Shown here in pieces: positions 1-8,087 of a stretch of 37,949 bases of DNA. The stretch spans positions 1 through 37,949 of the forward strand of contig JBOGFI010000212.1 of the NCBI GenBank assembly GCA_050743365.1. Direction: 5' to 3'. Position numbers and translations under genes: made by a program. Every line of letters starts with the position of its first letter. Position 1 is the first letter of the stretch. The notes below the pieces were generated by a model. It was given only the letters and a program-made list of their open reading frames with translations, did not search any database and was not told the DNA's origin. This DNA comes from JBOGFI01 sp050743365. GTDB taxonomy: Bacteria > Actinomycetota > Acidimicrobiia > IMCC26256 > JACDBD01.

Positions 1-383
1 TGCCCGATAGCAGTGACCCCAACTCGGGTTACGAATGCGACCTCAACCACGGTGTCGCCCAGACCAACCCGGCGCACACGGGATGTGACCTCTCCGTGAG
101 CACACCGGAAGTGTCCAGCCCACCCGAAGTGTCCAGCCCACCCGAAGTGTCGAGTGCACCGGAAGCGTCGAGCTCACCGGAGGTCTCGGCTGCGGAAGCA
201 GTGTCTGGCGAACAGGTCTCGTCTGGGCCGGCCGCGGGCAGCGCCACTCACAGCCCTGCTGCTAGGAGCTTGGCCTTTACCGGCACGGATCTGCTCCCTC
301 TACTGGTCACCGGGCTTGGGGCATTGGGCCTCGGCGCGGCGATGGTCTTCGGTCGACGCCTCGGCGGCGCTTCGAGCGGCTGA
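1..383 (+). CDS. C-terminal part of a secreted, sortase-anchored surface protein (5' end outside window)
   Basis: The reading frame is open from the window edge (first full codon at 3) to TGA at 381-383. It begins with a Cys-containing segment (NSGYECD, then NPAHTGCDL), continues as a Ser/Pro/Glu stalk of about five PE(V/A)SS units, and ends with LAFTG, a hydrophobic helix of about 20 residues and a short basic tail (GRR). An LAxTG motif plus helix plus positive tail is the layout of a sorting signal for actinobacterial class E-type sortases, so the protein is probably linked to the cell wall. A GTG at 96 could start a short ORF, but the coding frame clearly extends upstream of it. Function beyond surface display is unknown. 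No sortase gene lies in the window. Confidence 0.75.
   Translation, partial: PDSSDPNSGYECDLNHGVAQTNPAHTGCDLSVSTPEVSSPPEVSSPPEVSSAPEASSSPEVSAAEAVSGEQVSSGPAAGSATHSPAARSLAFTGTDLLPLLVTGLGALGLGAAMVFGRRLGGASSG
102..191 (+). repeat. 18-bp tandem repeat encoding PEVSSP-like stalk
   Basis: About five imperfect 18-base units (core ccGAAGTGTCcAGCcca) sit in frame inside the sorting-signal protein and encode PEVSSP, PEVSSP, PEVSSA, PEASSS and PEVSAA. The first copies are nearly identical and the last two have diverged. This is typical of an expanding low-complexity wall-spanning stalk. The unit is coding, not a CRISPR. Confidence 0.8.
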
Positions 384-449
384 AGATGTAGGTCGAGTCG
401 AAGTCCAGGTCACCTCGCTTACACCCGCAGCCGAACGCATTGCGGTGCA

Positions 450-1156
450 CTAGGCCAGCGTCTGGTCGAGCTGGCCGATGTGGCCGAGGGTGAGACGACG
501 CAGCCACGCGCGCCGTCTGCGCCGCCGGGATCGCGACCGTGCCGCCATAGGCCGCGATCATTCGACCAGGATGTCGACCGCCGTCGCTTCCATCACCAGG
601 GAGCACGCGGAGTCGTTCATCGTCTCGCTGCACGCGTGTCCGCCGCCAGCGCCAGCTCGACGGCACGGACTGCCGCCGCCAGCTCCAGCTCGGCGCGGCG
701 GATTTCCGCCGCCCCTTCGACCTGAGCCGGCTGCGCGGTCGCGGCCCCTTCGGAGGCCGCCACGGCCGAGTCTGCGACCTGCTCCTGTCCGCGCGCTCGC
801 TCTTCAGCGGTGTCGGCGATGCCGGCGATCCCCCGCTCGGCCCGGGCCGGAAGCGTCGCGGCGCCATCGTCTTGCGCTCCCTCGGCTCCAACGCCGTCCG
901 GCGTCGACGCTGCTCCCGGGGCGTCGGGCTCGGGCCACGGCAACCGTGCTGGGGCTGCGGGCGCGGACCGCGGCAGCTGTCCCGGGGTGTGCTCGGGCCA
1001 CCGCAGCCGCGTGAGCGGCGGCCGGCCCGGATCCGCCCCGCCCGCGTCGGGGTGGGTCAGCGCCGGGTCCGAAGGAGGCGCGGTCGTCGGCGCGTCCGGT
1101 TCGGCGGCGGGCGACCTTCGGCTACGGGCCCTATGGCCGCGCCTAGAGATCCCCAT
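450..1156 (-). pseudogene. frameshifted or decayed minus-strand gene, function unknown
   Basis: Three minus-strand segments carry a coding-like pattern (G/C in nearly every third position) but in different frames. Segment 1 (1156 to 617) encodes a Pro/Ala-rich region and then an Ala/Glu-rich helical stretch, ending in TGA. Segment 2 (ATG 620 to TGA 558) encodes a 20-residue peptide beginning MNDSACSLVM and overlaps segment 1 as ATGA. Segment 3 starts at ATG 561, again ATGA-overlapped, with a coding-like run AAYGGTVAIPAAQ. The frame then appears to return to that of segment 2 for LGHIGQLDQTLA and TAG at 450-452. The simplest reading is one gene broken by frameshifts, either real decay or assembly error. 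Alternatively these are tiny coupled ORFs. The first codons after 1156 lack the G/C3 bias, so the true start is uncertain. I recognise no family. Confidence 0.4.
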
Positions 1157-1294
1157 AGGCGCCTATTGTGGTCGACAGCCCGCACGCGGTCGAGGCGGTC
1201 CGCGCGACTCTGCGGTATTGGTACCCCGCTATCCTGAGCATTCTCGGGCCGTGTTCCTGCAGTGCCCGCTTGCTTCCGGACCGGAGCCCCGCCA
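1157..1294. promoter_or_regulatory. divergent intergenic region ahead of the polysaccharide locus
   Basis: This 138-base stretch separates the minus-strand remnant from the first gene of the polysaccharide locus and should hold the locus promoter. A perfect 12-bp palindrome ATAGGCGCCTAT lies at 1155-1166, on the edge of the minus-strand start. TATCCT at 1228-1233 is a possible plus-strand -10 element, but no convincing -35 is placed upstream. GGAG at 1283-1286 is a Shine-Dalgarno 8 bases before the ATG at 1295. Promoter assignment is tentative. Confidence 0.35.
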
Positions 1295-2065
1295 ATGGAG
1301 ATCCGCCGCTATCTGTCGATCGTCCGGCGGCGGTTGATCCTCGTCATCGCCATCGTGGCCGCCGGGCTCGTCGCCGGATGGCTCATCACGCCCCGCGGCG
1401 ACACCTATACCGCCACGAGCACCCTCTACATCGGCTCGCGCTCGATCGATGTCGATCCCGGGAGCCGTGATTTGTCGGGCGATCGTGTCGACGGCCTCGA
1501 CCGGCTCATCACGACGTTCACCGAGTTGGTGCGCACTGGACCGATCGCCGAGGCCGCGATCGAGAAAGCTGACGTGGCGCGCTCAGCCGGACAAGTAGTG
1601 GCTGAGACGAGGGCCAAGCAGGTACCGGAGACGAACCTCATTCGCGTATCCTTCACGGACCGCGACCCGGTCGTTGCCCAGGTGGTCGCGAACGCCGTTA
1701 CATCGTCATTCGTGGACCAGATCCGCGACTTCGAGCCTCGCGACACCGAAACCGAGAGCGAGCAGGTGGTCTCGGTGTACGAGAGGGCGGGTCTCCCTTC
1801 GGTTCCCAACTCGTCCGGGTTGCTCCGCAATCTGGTGCTTGCCGGCCTCTTCGGACTCATCGTCGCCGGCGGCGTCCTCGCGTTGCTCGAGTACCTCGAC
1901 ATCACGCTGCGCTCGGCCGACGACGTCGAGCGCCGGCTCGCGCTCCCGGTGCTCGGCGTGGTCCCCGCGCTGGGCGACGAGCTGCCCGTCACCCCGGCGG
2001 TAAGCGTCCGGGGCCTGCCGACGGCCGCACAGCCCACCGGTCGGACAGGAGCCCCCGTTGGCTAG
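1295..2065 (+). CDS. Wzz/YveK-type polysaccharide chain-length determinant (copolymerase) membrane protein
   Basis: This 256-residue protein has the Wzz layout. A basic N-terminus (RRYLSIVRRR) precedes a first membrane helix near residues 14-31. An extracytoplasmic domain follows with the usual pattern of mixed helix and strand, then a Pro-containing segment (GLPSVPNSS) and a second helix near 178-198. A short cytoplasmic tail (LDITLRSADDVERRL..PVLGVVP) matches the part of actinobacterial and firmicute Wzz proteins that activates the partner tyrosine kinase. The family sets polymer length with Wzy and couples it to kinase cycling. ATG 1295 was preferred over upstream codons because GGAG lies 8 bases before it. 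The stop overlaps the TTG start of the kinase gene by 8 bases, supporting a kinase-adaptor pair. Confidence 0.92.
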   Translation: MEIRRYLSIVRRRLILVIAIVAAGLVAGWLITPRGDTYTATSTLYIGSRSIDVDPGSRDLSGDRVDGLDRLITTFTELVRTGPIAEAAIEKADVARSAGQVVAETRAKQVPETNLIRVSFTDRDPVVAQVVANAVTSSFVDQIRDFEPRDTETESEQVVSVYERAGLPSVPNSSGLLRNLVLAGLFGLIVAGGVLALLEYLDITLRSADDVERRLALPVLGVVPALGDELPVTPAVSVRGLPTAAQPTGRTGAPVG

Positions 2066-2858
2066 GTTCGGGCTTCGGAACCGGCCAACCGCGTCAGCAC
2101 CGAGGCCCTCCCACCGAGCCACAGCCAAGGAGGCTTTCCGCGTCCTGCGCTCCAACCTCCTCGTGGCGATCACCGAGTTGGACAACCCGATCGTCGTGGT
2201 CACGAGCGCGTATGGGCAGGAGGGCAAGACGTCGACGTGCGTCAACCTTGCGCAGTCGCTCGCGGCCGCAGGGCCGCGCGTCGTCCTCGTCGATCTCGAC
2301 CTGCGCAACCCCGACTCGCACCACCTGCTCGGTGCCCACAACCAGAAGGGTGTGTCCGACGTGCTGCTCGACCGCCGAACTCTCGAGGAGTGCCTCCAGT
2401 ACGTGGAGCTCGGGTTGGTGGAGTCGGCGCGCCCGGCAAGCATGTACTTCCTCGGGGGCGGTCCCCAGGTCAGCAGCCCGACCGAGCTGCTGTCCACGCC
2501 ACGAACGGGCAAGCTCCTCGAGGGCCTGGCCTTGCAGGCCGACATCGTGCTCCTCGACACCCCGCCGGTCCTCCCAGTGGCCGACACGCTCGTCATCGGC
2601 CGCCTGGCGGCGGGTGCGGTGCTGGTCGTGGAAGCGCGGCGCACGCCGGCCCCGGCAGCTAAGCGGGCCAAGGATGCCCTGACGCGCAACCAGACGCGGC
2701 TGCTCGGCGTGGTGCTCAACAAGTTCAAGCCGAAATTCGCGGGGTACGCGGACGGCAGCGCAGGCGGCGACTACGGGTTCGGTTACGGCTACGGCGATGG
2801 GGGTCGGGGCGAGGCTCCCAAGGGAGACGGCGCCGACCGCGATGGTGCGCGCGACTGA
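2058..2858 (+). CDS. cytoplasmic bacterial tyrosine kinase (BY-kinase, CpsD/YwqD type)
   Basis: The 266-residue product is a P-loop ATPase of the CpsD/CapB type. It has Walker A GQEGKTS (about 53-59), Walker A' VVLVDLDLRNP (75-85), Walker B IVLLDTPP (163-170) and the RSNL motif near 31-34 typical of BY-kinases. The tail is Gly/Tyr-rich, with tyrosines at about 230, 239, 243 and 245 (GYADG, DYGFGYGYG), the usual cluster of autophosphorylation sites. It has no membrane helix and would rely on the adjacent Wzz-type protein for activation, as in Gram-positive split systems. The TTG start at 2058 is supported by AGGAG at 2047-2051. Cycles of phosphorylation are expected to control polymer length or export. 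Confidence 0.93.
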   Translation: MARFGLRNRPTASAPRPSHRATAKEAFRVLRSNLLVAITELDNPIVVVTSAYGQEGKTSTCVNLAQSLAAAGPRVVLVDLDLRNPDSHHLLGAHNQKGVSDVLLDRRTLEECLQYVELGLVESARPASMYFLGGGPQVSSPTELLSTPRTGKLLEGLALQADIVLLDTPPVLPVADTLVIGRLAAGAVLVVEARRTPAPAAKRAKDALTRNQTRLLGVVLNKFKPKFAGYADGSAGGDYGFGYGYGDGGRGEAPKGDGADRDGARD

Positions 2859-5016
2859 CAGGGGCGCGCGCAGCTTGGCGGCCGTTGGACATCAGGATGA
2901 GACGGCTGCCATTGCCTTCCGTCCGTCCGCCTCGATCGTTGTGGCCACGCATGCACGGCCCCAGTTCCTTGCCGACTGTCTCGCCAGCATCGCCGCCGCC
3001 ATGGCCGAGGGTGACGAGCTCGTCGTCATGGATTGCTGCACCAGTGAGGCCGCCAGCATTCTCAGCCGTCTTGCCGTCCCGGTCACACACATCTCGGGCC
3101 CGCATGCGAGCAAGACCGGCAAGCTCAATGCGGCCATACGCTCGGTCCGCAACGAGGTGATCGTCGTCACGGACGACGACTGTCGCGTCTCGCTGGGCTG
3201 GGTGGACGCCATGGCTCGCCCTTTCACCAACCCCGCCGTCGGCGTGGCGTTCGGGCCCGTGGTCGGCCTCTCGTCGGCGCCTGGTGGCTCACCGGCGCCC
3301 GTATTGCCCGCGGGGCCGGCGCCCCCCGAGCTGTGGAACTACGCGCACGGAGCCGCGATGGCGGTGCGTTCGTCGGCTGCCGCGGATGTCGGCGGCTTCG
3401 ACGAGCGGCTCGGGCCGGGAGCGCGAGACTATGGCGAGGAGGCGGACCTCGTCCTGCGCCTCGCCGCGCGCGGCTGGATCTGCGAGCTCGCCGACGCCCC
3501 TCGTGTGTGCCATCTCGAGTGGCGCGACCGCGAGGAAACGCGGCGCAACTTCCGCGTCTACCAGCGCGGGGGCGGCGTCTATCTCGGCGCCGGCCTGCGT
3601 CGCCATCCCGGCCGGACGGTCAAGCCGTTCGTGCTCCGTCTCCGTCACGAAATGGCCATGTGGCGCGACCGGCGCGCACGCGGGTGGTCGTTCGGGCCGC
3701 GGATGACACTCGCCTTCGCCAGCGGCCTGCTGAGGGGCGTGGCGCTCCCACCGCGTCGGTTCCTCGACCAGCCCGAAGCGACCCGGGAGACTGGAACACG
3801 CCCCCGCGTGCTCTGGGTCACGGACGAGCCTCCCGACCGGCTCCAGGGCGGCGGCAACATCCGCCAGGCGATGATGCTCGACTCGCTCCGGGAACGCCTC
3901 GACGTCACGGTGTTGCTCGTCGGCCACCTCAGCGACGCAACGACGCGCCGCCACGTGTCCGCCGTGCTCGAGTTACCCCGGCCTCGAGCACGGCCGCCAC
4001 GCCGCCCCACCCAACGGCGCATACACGATCTGTGGCGGGTGCTCGTGCGGCGTCGACCTTCGGAGGTAACAGGCACGGCTCGCGTCCACCGCGCCCTCCG
4101 CCCGGTGTTGAAACGCGTGGCCGACGACTTCGATGTCGTCGTCGTACAGCATCTCCCGCTTGCTCCCGTGCTTCCCGCTCACCGTCGCGCGCACTGGGTG
4201 CTCGAGGTGCACAACGTCCCCAGCGAGAGGGCACGTCAGGAGCTCGCCGGCGAACGGGGCCACCGACAGCGATGGCTGCTGTCTCGGGAGGCAGCCAATG
4301 CCCGCCGCTACGAGCGGCAGGTGGTGGCTTCGTATGACGGCCTCGTCGTCGTCAGCGACCAAGATGCGGCCTCCTTGGCCGGGGCGCGCTCGGAGCGGGC
4401 GCGTGGCCCCGTCATCGTCGTCCCCAATGGAGTCGACACCTCAGCGCTCACGCCTACGCCGCTCCCTCCCGAGCCAAACGTGCTGCTTCCCGCCACCCTC
4501 AACTACCGCCCGAACGTCCTCGGGGCCATCTGGTTCTGCGATGAGATCCTGCCGCTGGTTCAGTCGAAGGTGCCCGGCGTTCGCTTCGACCTCGTCGGGC
4601 GACAACCGGTACCGGGGATCGTCGCGCTGGTGCGGCGGTCGGGCGTCCACCTCCACGCCGACGTCCCTGAGATGGCCCCGTGGTTGGTACAGGCGCGTGT
4701 CGTTGTCGTCCCGCTCCGCATCGGGACCGGCACACGCTTGAAGGCGCTCGAGGCTATGGCCGCGGGACGCCCGGTCGTCGGTACCAGCATCGGGCTCGAG
4801 GGACTCGGCGTGGTTGACGGTGAGCACGCGCGGGTTGTCGACGAGCCGGCTGCCATAGCCGACGCCATCGCCGAGCTGCTCATCTCCGACGCGGCGGCGG
4901 AGACCCTCGCTACCGGCGGTCGTCGCCTGGTGGAGGAGCGCTTCCGGTGGGACGCCCTGGGTAGCCGGCTCGGCGACGCTCTGGAGGCGATCGCCAACCG
5001 GGTCAGCCGGCCGTGA
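2842..5016 (+). CDS. two-domain glycosyltransferase: GT2 fused to GT4
   Basis: The protein of about 724 residues combines two complete transferase folds. Residues 1 to about 310 are GT2 (GT-A): SIVVATHARP at the start of the fold, the metal-binding TDDD at 110-113, and GGFDERLG..DYGEEADLVLRL (about 184-206), which carries the acidic catalytic region. Residues about 325-724 are GT4-like (GT-B): N-terminal VLWVTDEPPDRLQGG, then the C-terminal nucleotide-binding segment VVVVPLRIGTGTRLKALEAMAAGRPVV. Such a fusion suggests two successive sugar transfers on one polypeptide. The ATG at 2842 overlaps the kinase gene by 17 bases. The frame is open upstream to 2797, but that part lies inside the kinase gene and has no better start. 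The stop overlaps the next gene's GTG. Confidence 0.88.
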   Translation: MVRATDRGARSLAAVGHQDETAAIAFRPSASIVVATHARPQFLADCLASIAAAMAEGDELVVMDCCTSEAASILSRLAVPVTHISGPHASKTGKLNAAIRSVRNEVIVVTDDDCRVSLGWVDAMARPFTNPAVGVAFGPVVGLSSAPGGSPAPVLPAGPAPPELWNYAHGAAMAVRSSAAADVGGFDERLGPGARDYGEEADLVLRLAARGWICELADAPRVCHLEWRDREETRRNFRVYQRGGGVYLGAGLRRHPGRTVKPFVLRLRHEMAMWRDRRARGWSFGPRMTLAFASGLLRGVALPPRRFLDQPEATRETGTRPRVLWVTDEPPDRLQGGGNIRQAMMLDSLRERLDVTVLLVGHLSDATTRRHVSAVLELPRPRARPPRRPTQRRIHDLWRVLVRRRPSEVTGTARVHRALRPVLKRVADDFDVVVVQHLPLAPVLPAHRRAHWVLEVHNVPSERARQELAGERGHRQRWLLSREAANARRYERQVVASYDGLVVVSDQDAASLAGARSERARGPVIVVPNGVDTSALTPTPLPPEPNVLLPATLNYRPNVLGAIWFCDEILPLVQSKVPGVRFDLVGRQPVPGIVALVRRSGVHLHADVPEMAPWLVQARVVVVPLRIGTGTRLKALEAMAAGRPVVGTSIGLEGLGVVDGEHARVVDEPAAIADAIAELLISDAAAETLATGGRRLVEERFRWDALGSRLGDALEAIANRVSRP

Positions 5017-6008
5017 GTCCTTCGAGGTCATGCTCCGGAGGTCGCGCGGGAACCGATCGACGTCTCCGTTCCTTCGTAGTCCGGGCTGCGCCTCCTTGGG
5101 CGCGCGAGATGTACTCGCGCTGGAAGGGGCAGCTCATTCGATGGTCGCAGCGGCGTCTCCAGCCGCTCATTCATGTCGCGCTCGAGCGGGTGGCGCGGAG
5201 CACTGCCATCGTGATGGAGTACCCGGCCTACCCGAGGGCCCGGTGGGGCTGGGGCGCTCCCCCGCACCCGGAGCTCGAGGCGCTGCTCGCTGAGCATGCG
5301 GACGGCTACAGAAGCCTGCTGGCGAGTTTCGAGACGCACCTGCCCGCTCTGCGGAGGATCCCGAGCGTGCTCGAGGACCCGAGTGGCGGTTTCTGGGACA
5401 ACGGGTTCTTCGGCAATCTGGACGGCGTGGCGCTCTACGGGTTCGTTGGCGAACGTCGCCCGGCGCGCTACATGGAGATCGGCTCGGGGTTCTCAACCCG
5501 GATGGCGCATCGGGCCATCGCTGACGCGGGCCTCGAGACGAAGCTCGTCTCGATCGATCCATCCCCTCGGGTCGAGGTTGACCGCATGTGCGACGAGGTG
5601 CACCGCGTACGGCTGGAGGACGCTCCACTGGATCTCTTCGACGAACTCCAGCGAGGGGACGTGCTGCTGGTCGACGGTGCGCACATGGCGCACATGAACT
5701 CCGATGTCACGGTCCTGTTCATGGAGGTGTTCCCGCGTCTGGCCCCAGGCGTACTCGTCGGCATCGACGACATCTTCTTGCCTTGGGATTACCCGCCGGA
5801 GTGGGCGCGGCGCTGGTTTTCGGAGCAGTACCTGCTCGGGGTGCTGCTGCTATCGGAGGACCCGAGATGGCGTCCGGTCTTGGCGGCGTGGTGGGTGTCG
5901 CAGGCCTCGGACTTCGCCGCCGCCCGGGCGCCGTTCGCGGCGGCGTTGGCTACCAGGGGCGGGATGCTCGGGATGGCCTGGTGGATGGAACGCGCACCCC
6001 ACGAGTGA
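5013..6008 (+). CDS. class I SAM-dependent methyltransferase (glycan-modifying, putative)
   Basis: The product (331 residues from GTG 5013) carries the SAM-binding motif RYMEIGSGFSTRMAHRAI near 152-169, followed by VSIDPSPR at the second strand and LLVDGAHM in the region expected for motif II. This resembles the Methyltransf_24-type fold used for sugar and small-molecule methylation. GTG 5013 overlaps the upstream stop (GTGA), which favours translational coupling. However, codons up to the internal ATG at 5109 (residue 33, MYSRWKGQL) lack the G/C3 bias of the rest, so 5109 may be the true start. The substrate cannot be read from sequence; context suggests a sugar hydroxyl on the polysaccharide. 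Confidence 0.82.
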   Translation: MSPSRSCSGGRAGTDRRLRSFVVRAAPPWAREMYSRWKGQLIRWSQRRLQPLIHVALERVARSTAIVMEYPAYPRARWGWGAPPHPELEALLAEHADGYRSLLASFETHLPALRRIPSVLEDPSGGFWDNGFFGNLDGVALYGFVGERRPARYMEIGSGFSTRMAHRAIADAGLETKLVSIDPSPRVEVDRMCDEVHRVRLEDAPLDLFDELQRGDVLLVDGAHMAHMNSDVTVLFMEVFPRLAPGVLVGIDDIFLPWDYPPEWARRWFSEQYLLGVLLLSEDPRWRPVLAAWWVSQASDFAAARAPFAAALATRGGMLGMAWWMERAPHE

Positions 6009-6142
6009 GATGCCGCCAGCCTGTTCAGCCTCCAACCAGCTCGGGGAGCGGGACCAGTGGAGCCGCGCTCCGAAGTGCGGCGGATCTTCCGCAGCGCTCG
6101 CGCGGGAAGGGGGAAGGCTCGCTGGCGCTACCGTCTGCGCCC

Positions 6143-7111
6143 GTGACCCAGAAGGGCGCGCCTCGCGAATCATGCCCGGACGTCGCAGTCGTCGTGCCGA
6201 CCTACCGCCGGCCTCATCTGCTGGGCCGTCTCGTTGCTGCCTTGGAGGAGCAGACACTCCCGGCCGACCACTTCGAGGTCGTGTTCGTCGACAACGCCTC
6301 GCCGGACGACACGTCGGCTCGTCTGGCGGCACTCGCAGCGTCGTCCCCACTTCGCCTGCACCACCTCATCGAGCCCAAGCGTGGGCCAGCCGCCCCTCGC
6401 AACGCCGGATGGCGAACATCAACCGCGCCCGTCGTCGCATTCATCGACGACGACTGCCTGCCCGAGCCAGGCTGGCTGGCGGCCGGACTGGCTGCGGTGA
6501 CAGCCGATGACCGGATCGGCGTCGTACAGGGTTGCACCCGCAAACCCGAGGGCGCGCCACTGGGTGACTGGACCCTGTGGCGCCAGGTCACCGCGCCCAC
6601 CCCGTACTTCGAGGGGTGCAACATCTTCTACCGTCGTGCGGCGCTCGAGCAGGCCGGCGGTTTCGACGAGGGCATCGGCAATTACGGCGAGGACGTGGCG
6701 CTCGGTTGGGCGGTAGTCGATGCCGGTTGGGAGCGAGGCTACGCGGAAGGAGCGGTCGCCTATCACGACGTGGAGGAACGGGGTGTGCGGTACCACGTGC
6801 GGACTGGGCTGCTGGAACGCCACTTCGCCCTCATCGCCAAGCGCCATCCCGGGTTCCGGCGCGACGCGTTCTGGCGCCCGTGGGCGCTCCGGCGCGAGAA
6901 CGCGGCGTTCACTGTGGCCGTCGCCGGCCTGCTGCTCGCCACGCGGCGTCGCTCCGCGCTCCTCCTCGTACTCCCGTACCTGCGCCTGCGGCGGCCGCCG
7001 TCCCAACACCCGAGGCGGGCGCGCTTCTTTCTCGAACGGGCAGTGGTGGACGCGGCGCAGTTCGCAGGCATGCGGATCGGCTCGCTGCGCCACCGCATCG
7101 CCGTCCTCTGA
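6143..7111 (+). CDS. GT2 family glycosyltransferase (paralogue of 11409-12365)
   Basis: From GTG 6143 the product is about 322 residues. It shows the GT2 hallmarks VAVVVPTYRRP, VVFVDNASPDDT, the Arg-rich acceptor segment RGPAAPRNAGW, FIDDDCLP (metal-binding, about 100-107), and the catalytic region GGFDEGIGNYGEDVALGWAV. After residue 250 comes a conserved tail with a hydrophobic segment (TVAVAGLLLATRRR) that may touch the membrane. The whole layout, including GTPFEGCN-like PYFEGCNIF and the tail FWRPWALR, recurs in the gene at 11409, so the two arose by duplication. The frame is open far upstream inside the methyltransferase gene, but the family alignment begins just after 6143. An exact start is uncertain because the nearest purine-rich tract (about 6108-6118) is distant. 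Confidence 0.85.
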   Translation: MTQKGAPRESCPDVAVVVPTYRRPHLLGRLVAALEEQTLPADHFEVVFVDNASPDDTSARLAALAASSPLRLHHLIEPKRGPAAPRNAGWRTSTAPVVAFIDDDCLPEPGWLAAGLAAVTADDRIGVVQGCTRKPEGAPLGDWTLWRQVTAPTPYFEGCNIFYRRAALEQAGGFDEGIGNYGEDVALGWAVVDAGWERGYAEGAVAYHDVEERGVRYHVRTGLLERHFALIAKRHPGFRRDAFWRPWALRRENAAFTVAVAGLLLATRRRSALLLVLPYLRLRRPPSQHPRRARFFLERAVVDAAQFAGMRIGSLRHRIAVL

Positions 7112-7220
7112 CTCGCCGGTCGACCGGACCATTCGTCCCGAAGGTTGTATCTTGGCCCAATCAGCACCCCCAAGAACGGCAGGCCGGGCCTCCAACCGCG
7201 ATCGTGAGAAGCACACCGAG

Positions 7221-8087
7221 ATGAGCGCGCCGACCCGGTCCGAGGATCGCCGAACAGGTCCCGACGCCACCCCGGTACTTCGACTTGACAATCGCCCGGA
7301 GCCGCTCGGGGCGTGGCTCGGGGGATTGTGGCGACATCGAGGGGTGCTCGTAGCCCTCGCGCGAAAGGATTTTCGCGTCCGCTACAAGCGCGCCTCTCTC
7401 GGCATCTTGTGGGCGGTCGCGCTCCCTCTGCTTCAGTCAGCCGTGATGGTGTTCATCTTCTCCCGCGTCGGTCGCTTCGGCAGCGGTGCGGGGTTCAGCT
7501 ACGCGGGTTTCGTGCTCGCCGGCATGGTGCCCTGGCTGTTCTTTTCGAGCTCAATTTCGTCCTCGACCACGTCGATCGTCGACTCCTCGGGTCTGACCGA
7601 CAAGGTGTTCTTCCCGCGCGCGATACTCCCTCTGGTCGCGCCGGCGGCGAACCTCGTGACGTTGGCGACCTCGACGCTGGTCCTTCTCGTGGCGTTGCCG
7701 ATCCTGGGCCAGCCGTTGGCGCCCCGGTTCCTGCTTGTCGTTCCGGCGACAGTCCTGCTGTGCACGTTCAGCGCGGCTCTGGGCCTCGCGCTCGGCGGCC
7801 TCTACGTCTACTTCCGCGACGTCAAGTTCATGGTGCAGGCCGCCGTGCTTGCTTGGCTGTACGTCACGCCGATCGTGTATCCGCCGGCAGCACTGAAGAG
7901 CGCCGGGCCCTGGCTCGACTTCAATCCGCTGACCGGGATCGTGGGCCTGTTCCAGCGCGCCGGAGTCGACGCGCCAGTTCCCTCCACGCGTGCGCTTGTC
8001 GTCTCGGTGATCACCACCATCGTCCTCGCGATCGTCGCCGTCGTCGGCCATCGTCGCCACGACCGGCTCTTCGTCGATCTGCTATGA
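7221..8087 (+). CDS. wzm: ABC-2 type polysaccharide export permease (Wzm/TagG-like)
   Basis: The 288-residue protein has about six hydrophobic segments and the family signature near the N-terminus: ALARKDFRVRYKRASLGILWAVALPLLQ, followed by a first helix and the WLFFSSSISSSTTSIV segment. It matches permeases of ABC-2 exporters of O-antigens and teichoic acids, which move undecaprenyl-diphosphate-linked glycans out of the cytoplasm. It ends in ATGA overlap with the ATPase gene, the standard Wzm-Wzt arrangement. The 109-base gap upstream contains a 12-bp palindrome CCGGTCGACCGG (7116-7127) and TATCTT at 7148-7153, a possible -10, so a separate promoter here is possible. The ATG start gives the usual family length. 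Confidence 0.93.
   Translation: MSAPTRSEDRRTGPDATPVLRLDNRPEPLGAWLGGLWRHRGVLVALARKDFRVRYKRASLGILWAVALPLLQSAVMVFIFSRVGRFGSGAGFSYAGFVLAGMVPWLFFSSSISSSTTSIVDSSGLTDKVFFPRAILPLVAPAANLVTLATSTLVLLVALPILGQPLAPRFLLVVPATVLLCTFSAALGLALGGLYVYFRDVKFMVQAAVLAWLYVTPIVYPPAALKSAGPWLDFNPLTGIVGLFQRAGVDAPVPSTRALVVSVITTIVLAIVAVVGHRRHDRLFVDLL

Noticed and set aside
102..191. Regular 18-bp repeats considered as a CRISPR-like array
   Set aside because: Units are contiguous without spacers, in frame, and encode a stalk repeat in a surface protein.
810..1337. Plus-strand ORF of 175 codons across the region upstream of the Wzz-type gene
   Set aside because: Third-position G/C bias favours the opposite strand, the translation is low-complexity Arg/Ala/Gly, and it runs into the start of the Wzz-type gene in another frame.
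7116..7127. 12-bp palindrome CCGGTCGACCGG after the GT2 stop
   Set aside because: Short GC-rich palindromes around GTCGAC are expected by chance in DNA of this composition; it was mentioned with the permease gene but not claimed as an operator.
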